Of a stretch of DNA of 64,000 bases, positions 57,773-64,000 are shown one piece after another (the stretch's first letter is position 1; every line of letters starts with the position of its first letter). The stretch covers positions 558,001 through 622,000 of the forward strand of contig JAUIRK010000293.1 in the NCBI GenBank assembly GCA_030549495.1, read 5' to 3'. The position numbers and the translations under genes were made by a program. The stretch is from Nectonema munidae. Taxonomy: Eukaryota > Nematomorpha > Nectonematoida > Nectonematidae. A model generated the notes under the pieces. That model saw only the letters and a list, made by a program, of their open reading frames with translations, was not told the origin of the DNA and ran no database searches.

Positions 57773-59109
57773 ATAGTGAATCCTTAGGTAAAATATTAGT
57801 AGCAATCAAATGAATCTCCTATGGATGAATATTACTATTATTTAAATTGTAAAATGTTATTTTGTCAAAATTCTTCTAATATACACAAATACAAGTAATA
57901 TCCCACTCGGTTATGGCAAGTTAGTGAATTTTATAAAAAGAAGTTTTGAAAATAGGTTTTTATCTTGAGAAGTACAATTTTTCTAAATTAAAAAGCCTTT
58001 AAAAAGTAAAATAGTAGTTAAGTCCTAAAAAACATATTTTCCTTAGACTGAATATCTTGATGTCAAAAACGGAACAACTGATATAACTGAGTTAAAAATG
58101 AGTAAAAAAAGAAATTATTTAGGTATTTTAATTAGTGTAAAATAAATATATATTTTAGTAAAGGTTCCAATCAATTAAATTCTTACTTGAAGTTATCACA
58201 AAAATGAAATGTACTTTAATGAATTTAGGTTACGGAAAATGAAAGGAAAAGAAACAGATAGAAAAATTATAAATGCGCAGAATCGCAGTATAACTAAGAA
58301 AAAATGGGGTGAACGCACGAACTCACAGACCGTGTTCTAGCTCCAACAGCGTCAAACGATTACAAAGATGAGTTATTCTTAAATATCAATAACTCAAATA
58401 AATTTTTGAATATTCATATTGATCATTTTAATTTTTTATTTTGTTATAAAATCTATGGCTTTGTACATTTATTTATGTTGTAAAAATGGCAAATAATAAT
58501 CTTTTTTAAAGAGGCAAATAAGGAGACTTTCAGACTTCGTTTTCCTGACAACGAAAATTTGAAGCCTGCTCTGCAAAGAAGAAAATTTGAAAAAAGTGAG
58601 GACAAAATTTTATTACCTAAAATTTCTTTTATTGTTTTAAAAGATATCTCCAATGAATCCAAAATAAATTAAAGAGTTGTTCGATCAAGACAACGTTTTC
58701 AAGTTCTTTTTCTCAAAAAATTTGAACAATGGAAAAAATATTGCAATTTTAAAAGTGTCCGTTGAAATATTTTACTACATCAAAAAAAAATTTTTTCATT
58801 TTTATTTATGATGCAAGTGTTGAAATGCAAATTCATTGTATGTGCGAATAAAGATGATACTTCGAAATATAAATGCGCTACCTGTAATAAAAATGAAAAG
58901 GACTCTTTAAACCACTCTTCTATGAGTTACGTCGCCCTTATGTTAAAAGGAACTAGAACATGTTAAAAGAATCACACAAATTAATAGTTGGCGAAGGTAA
59001 AAATTTTTATTTTTATAATGGTTTATTTTTTGATTCTGTTAATAAACTCAAAAATTCATAGAGGGTGTATCTAAACTCAAAATTCGATGATTTATGCGAT
59101 TTCAATATT
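57773..59109. other. No certain gene; unrecognised + frame 58484-58672
   Basis: A charged + frame (FKEANKETFRLRFPDNENLK...) ends at a stop overlapping AATAAA near 58669. It could be a last exon, but no partner exons are seen. Confidence 0.3.
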
Positions 59110-59357
59110 TTATGCTTATTCTCATCCTACTACATAACAACAATACATACATTCAGAAACTAATTCTCTCCACTTCACAAGGGGGTAACCTATCAGATAT
59201 CCTATGGCTAATCCTCATCAACCCCATTCTTAATTTTATTATCTCAAAACCCGACTTTCCCTAACGCTACTCTGATGACAGTCTATTTACCTTCTCAAAC
59301 ACACTACAACTAAATAACATCAATCGCACTGCGAATCTAATCACACAAATACAAACA

Positions 59358-60357
59358 ATGGCCACCAACTACAAAGTCTCCTTCAACTCAAACAAACTAA
59401 AACTTATACACTTCACACTAAAAAGAATAACTCCACTACCACTAAAACTAAACACATCAACATCACTCAATCCTGAATCACACATAAAATATCTAGGTGT
59501 CACATTTCAATCTAATCTAAAATTTAGATACCACCTCAAAAAAATATACACAAAACTCTCACCAACCCTATTCTCTCTAAGAAAAGCCATCTCATATAAT
59601 TGGGGTCTTCATCCAAAAATCTCAATGTACATCTACAAATACTCCCTCTAGATGTCAGCAAAAAAATAGCGGGCTATGACACTTTTTCGAATTTTTTTCT
59701 AATATTTTCTATCGTGAAATTTACTTATTTGCAAGCTTATAATGTTTAAGGATTTATTATATTATAGAACATATAAACATATTGTTTTGTTCTTGTTTCA
59801 AATAATAAATACCTAAATCTATCATACTTCCAGTCATACAATATGGCTCACTTGTCTATGGAAGCTTACTCAAATTCCAAAACTTACTAACCCATCTCAA
59901 CAAAATGCACCACCTATGCTTACTCACAATAACAAACGTATTTTATACTACTTCTACAGCAAAATTTGAACTTCTCACACATACTCTACCCTTACACCTA
60001 AACCTTAAGAAAAACATAATTAAAAAATATCTTACTACATTCCACTCTACATCAGCTCGTCATAACTTCACGAAATTTTACTCAACTCACACCTCTCCTT
60101 TGCTCACCTTTTTCAATTCCCTTCTTGAACAATATATGCTACAACTTACTCACTACCAAGTTTTAACAAACCTACACCCATACTCCCTAGTTCACCCATT
60201 GAAATCGACCCCATACTCAAGTCATATATGCCACTACAAATTCTTAGCACTCAACTCTATAAAACACAAACGCAACTCAAATGCGCACGACCAACTCTCA
60301 ATTTTTAACGACGGTTCCAAATCACGCAACAAACAACCGCTGCTGGCGCTTTTTTAA
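59358..60357 (+). pseudogene. LINE copy D: RT thumb to start of RNase H
   Basis: Two open pieces (59358-59651 and 59905-60357) flank the 173-bp insertion. They carry KYLGVTFQSNLKFRYHLKKI and SLRKAISYNWGLHPK, then HHLCLLTITNVFYTTSTAKF and the start of RNase H (IFNDGSKS). The protein-level order agrees with copy B. Confidence 0.85.
59649..59821. mobile_element. 173-bp insertion in LINE copy D
   Basis: The insertion has TAGAT at the left end and ATCTA at the right, with TC on both sides. Removing it restores the continuous reading ...YKYSL/ILPVIQYG seen in copy B as YKSLILPSLQYG. Its family is unknown. Confidence 0.65.
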
Positions 60358-61184
60358 TCACAATATAAGTACTCCTTTCTTCATACAACAAATGCAGACA
60401 AACAATAACACCTCCGCATACGAAACTGAAGCCCTAGCACTCCTAACATAATGCAACCACAACATTGATAACCTAACCTACTTTACATCCAAATTCAAGC
60501 ACATAATCTTTTTCACAGACTCACAAAACATAATAAAAGACTTACAATTTAACAGGAAAATTCCCCTTTCAACATTAAACCTAACTAAGAAATTAATCAA
60601 CCTTAGCAACCATTTCTCAAGTAAACTTTTCTGGTCCCCGTCCATTCCTCCTCCTTTGAGAATTTTTTAGTAGATCTCTTATGTAAATCCACATCCATAA
60701 CACCACAACATTTATTTACCCACGCTCTCCCTCTATCCACTTTTGAAACATCCATAAATATCTCAACTACAAACGAATGGCTTTACTCAAACATTCGAAA
60801 CTCCAATTCACATTATCCTTTTTGCCCAATATTCTCATCAAAACGAAAAAACTCATTGAAAAAACACATTTATATTTTAAAGATCTTACTTCCTCTCTAC
60901 TAAAATTCTAATCATACTCCAAAATCATTCACCACATCTCTCTTTTCCTTAATATAATAGAACTATTACTCTCTACCCACCAAAAAGTAACACCACCCTT
61001 ATTAAACACCTTGCATAACCATACACAAGCAACCCAATTTATACTTTTCACCTCACCAAGTTCTTATTTCAACTTTAGATCCTAAACCCATCCTTACAAA
61101 TCCCCAAGTTAGCAATTGATGCAAGCATATCAACCAACGTTGGAAAGTGCTTAGATATTTCCTACCTACCTACTTACCTATCAA

Positions 61185-62747
61185 GTCATCTAAAAATTTT
61201 AATGACATATTACTATACTATCTGAAAGTCAGGATAGAGAAACCAACAAAACAAAAAGAGTAGAAAAATGATATTTAAAATTAAAACTTATTCAAAATTC
61301 TATTACCGTTATTTTTTAGTAAAAAATGTTTTCCGAATATCATAAAAATAAATTTGAAAACATTTTTAGGATAAAAGAATTTTTATGCAATTATCTGTTT
61401 TAAAATGTCGCGGCATTTTAAATAATTGTATTCTTTTTTTGATTTGTTTTCATGCTCTGTTTACCTAATTTTAAAAGGAGTAACCTTATATTAATTTAAT
61501 TTTTAAATATATATTTTTTATTATTTTTCAATTTTTTGAATTATTGAAAATACAAAGAATAATTCTTTTCTAGCAGGGTTGGAATTACCTGTTCAAGAAA
61601 CTCTAGTTGTTAAATTTTTTAATAAATAGAAATTAAGTTTTTTACCTTAAAAATTTTGTTTTTACTAAGTAATACATTTTATGTTCATATCCTTCATCAT
61701 ATGTAGTAAGATACATGCTTAGTTTTGACTCTTTTTTTTTCATTATTACAGACCGCATCTGAAGGTATACTTAATGCTTTCGATTCCTATTCACTTCTGG
61801 AAATATGAATTTATATATTCAACATTACAACAAAGATATTTACATAATTATGTTTATTTTGTTCAATCTTTCTAGTAAATCATTCCATAAAATTGTTAGA
61901 AAATGATGCAAATCTTTTACATTTTCTTAAAGTGCGCCTCTTCTGTTCAGTATTTTAGCATTAATAACATTTAAAATGTGACCATCGTTTGTCAGATATA
62001 GGGTTTACAAGATAATTCTGACCTAATGATAATTTCAATACGTTCTATCTATAATTAGGAGCAGTCTTAAAGGAATATAAAGGTTGAATAGAGGTATAGA
62101 ATTTCAGAGTTTGTCAACAACATTTCAATACTCCTCACATTATTTATATCTTTTTATCTCTTGGTATTTATATCTCCAGCACATGAGATATAAATTACGA
62201 ACTGATTCTGACATATTTAAGAGATTTTGATAAGACTGACCGCGGCATCTGATATTGGAATTTTGTTATTATTGAGAAAATCTGCAACCTGTTAAGTTTA
62301 TACATTATAAAAAATTTCTATTCGAGGGGGGGGGGAGGGGTGAGGGAAGGGAGATAACTAATTATTACCACAAATTCTTCACAAAGAAAAATAATACAAC
62401 AATTGTTAACTCACGTTTATCTTTTCGTAAGACAGTACTCTTTATATTTTGTGAGCGTGAGCTTGAAATAAAAGTTAATTGCGTTGTGGATTGGAATAAT
62501 TATTTGAGAGAAGTATGTTCTTGCACACCTTTTGTCTAAGCGAAAAGACATTGGAGGACCCAACATGACTGTTGAAATTGTTGAATGTTTGTTTACTAAA
62601 AGAAAAATATCTTGGACGGAAACTTCCTCAACAATGGGATTTTGGAGGAATTTCTAGAGAAACAAAATAATATTTCATGTATATTATCCCTAAAATGTCT
62701 GCAACAGCACTTCTCCCAATAATAGGAAAAGATATAAGTAGACCCTC
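61185..62747. other. No gene seen; one G-run tract
   Basis: The stretch is AT-rich. A purine/G tract at 62326-62351 (runs of G broken by single A or T) stands out. Confidence 0.5.
62326..62351 (+). repeat. G-rich tract
   Basis: Four or more G runs lie in 26 bases, a quadruplex-capable layout in AT-rich DNA. Confidence 0.6.
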
Positions 62748-64000
62748 CAGTGGCGAATATTAAAAAAGTAGGAAAAAACTACGATTTGTAACAATAAAAA
62801 AGTAGGAAAAAGTAGGATATTCCTATAAAAGAATAAGTAAAAACTAGGAACTAATAAAGTTCAATGTATAGATAAAATTTCAAAGAAAAAACACTTTTAT
62901 TGCTTTATGTAAGAATTAATCATTCAAATTCTCTTTTTACCAATATCATTTCTTTCATCAATACATCTTTTAAATGATTCTGTTATTTTTTCAAGATTTG
63001 TCTTTGCCACATTCAATAATCCTTGACTTATATTCATTTCAGTAAAATTTTTTGATTTTATAGCTTTAACTAATCTAGAATTTGCTTCGTTAAAAACTTG
63101 ATTTGCCTTCTCCATTTCTGTTTTCAATTCCACTGCGTTTTTTCTTACTTGCTTTTCTTTTTCATCGATGTTACGTTTAGACTCCCCGTCTTTTTCTTTT
63201 TTTTCTTTATCTTCTTGTTCTAATTGTTCTTCCAATTTCTTTTTATTCTCTAAAAGAAGCTTCTCTTTTTGTTCTGCCTGTATTCTTGCTTCGTATTTTA
63301 AATGAGCTTTTCTGATTGCAGAAATAAAGTTCTTTGTAATAGGAATGTCTATTATATTTTTGTACATACTAATAGCATCTTTCGCAAGTCTTAGCCCATT
63401 AACCGATGAAATTGACAACGAAGATCTCTCTGAAGTTAACATCTTTTTATTAACAGAAAAACCCCTTTCTACGTCGGCGTTACCATGCGAAATGCAAAGA
63501 CCTGTCATAACTAATTTCTTCAAGTTGGGATATTTAATATCCCCGGAAAGATTGGTACGAAGAAAGACTTTATTCCAAAAATGATCAATTCTTAAAAATT
63601 CTTTATTTGAGTTGTATATCTCATTGTCTTAATTGGTTCAGCCCTGTATAACTTCCATTCATCTGTAATTTTTGCAATAGAACAGTCTTCAATGCGAGGT
63701 AAAGCTGAACATAATTCTCTGATAAGAACTAGAGACTTGTCTGAATTTCTTACTTTAGGATGTAGACATCTTACACATATAATAAATGTGTCATTAAGAG
63801 GGAACTTGGTTTGAAGATAAAAACTAACAGATTGATAAAACCTTCTTATGTCATTCAGTATTACGTGTTTTTTAGTTTCATCAAGTAATTCTAATGTCTT
63901 TGTAGTGTTTGTGCCTATTTCCATCATTTTAAGACAAAATAGGTTTTCAGTATGAAAAATATCGATAATTTGAGTGTCCAGATTTGTTTTGAATTAAGTC
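62748..64000 (-). mobile_element. hAT transposon, left-hand end (continues beyond window)
   Basis: CAGTGGCGAATATT at 62748 is a typical hAT terminus. It is followed by several GTAGGAAAAA units and then by the 3' end of a minus-strand transposase. Confidence 0.6.
62924..63927 (-). pseudogene. hAT transposase C-terminus with coiled-coil tail
   Basis: The minus-strand reading holds KTLELLDETKKHVILNDIRR, FIICVRCLHPKVRNSDKSL and, after a frame change near 63.59 kb, the dimerisation block ISHGNADVERGFSVNKKML followed by NGLRLAKDAI. The last ~130 residues are a strongly charged coiled coil (KEKLLLENKKKLEEQLEQED...) past the usual end of hAT proteins. The HGNADVERGFS wording matches a family I know from many invertebrates. 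One frame change is visible, and the N-terminal part lies beyond the window. Confidence 0.75.

Larger units (their letters stand above)
59110..61184 (+). mobile_element. RNase H-bearing LINE, copy D, with a small insertion
   Basis: It runs from just before the STSQGGNLSDILW block to the family 3' end (GCAAGCATATCA...GGAAAGTGCTTAGATAT) and a CCTACCTACC tail. RT (YSDDSLF), thumb and RNase H (FNDGSKS, FFTDSQN) blocks are recognisable. It is interrupted by a 173-bp segment at 59649-59821 and by several stops and shifts. Confidence 0.85.

Noticed and set aside
1-64000. CRISPR arrays, bacterial operons, LTR elements, Polintons or virus copies
   Set aside because: None was recognised; no spaced identical repeats of the CRISPR kind and no integrase, protease, capsid or envelope motifs were seen.

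Overview
This is an AT-rich animal nuclear window, most likely from an arthropod-like invertebrate. A parasitic copepod such as a salmon louse is one possibility, but that is inference only. The signs are spliced minus-strand exons with introns of about 50 bp, AATAAA signals, a mitochondrial NAD-isocitrate dehydrogenase subunit, and several repeat-borne protein families that I know mainly from arthropods and cnidarians. I recognise no LTR element, Polinton or virus copy.

Layout. 1-27 kb is almost entirely transposon: a hAT end (1-790); a CR1/Jockey-type LINE (1.6-2.9 kb); a 5'-inverted RNase H-bearing LINE (3.5-6.0 kb) with its empty site nearby; a tRNA-Arg-headed SINE (6.3 kb); a decayed multicopy gene (7.5-8.6 kb); a young LINE whose reading frame is still open (12.8-15.2 kb); a duplicated block (15.2-16.9 and 22.4-25.3 kb); a Tigger element (17.0-19.1 kb); and a 6-kb hAT-like transposon (20.8-26.8 kb) that was split by a later 3.2-kb hAT insertion. 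Both of these last insertions keep perfect 8-bp target-site duplications.

28.4-32.5 kb is a compact island of three intronless + strand genes: a zinc-finger/WD-repeat protein resembling TFIIIC subunit GTF3C2, RNA polymerase III subunit POLR3K, and IDH3B. They are spaced 145 and 100 bp apart, like an operon or a tightly packed cluster. They run tail-to-tail into a minus-strand SNX29-type gene (RUN, coiled coil, PX). Eleven phase-compatible exons of that gene can be traced from 52,967 down to 32,543, and only the first exon is missing. Its large introns hold piggyBac, Tigger, several hAT elements and SINEs.

53-64 kb is again repeat-rich: a decayed hAT MITE, a SINE fragment, two more copies of the RNase H LINE (56.8-57.8 and 59.1-61.2 kb), and the C-terminal end of another hAT transposase running off the right edge.

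The host genes link Pol III transcription (GTF3C2-like, POLR3K), the TCA cycle (IDH3B) and endosomal sorting or signalling (SNX29). Everything else is mobile DNA of several ages, and its nesting order can be read from target-site duplications.
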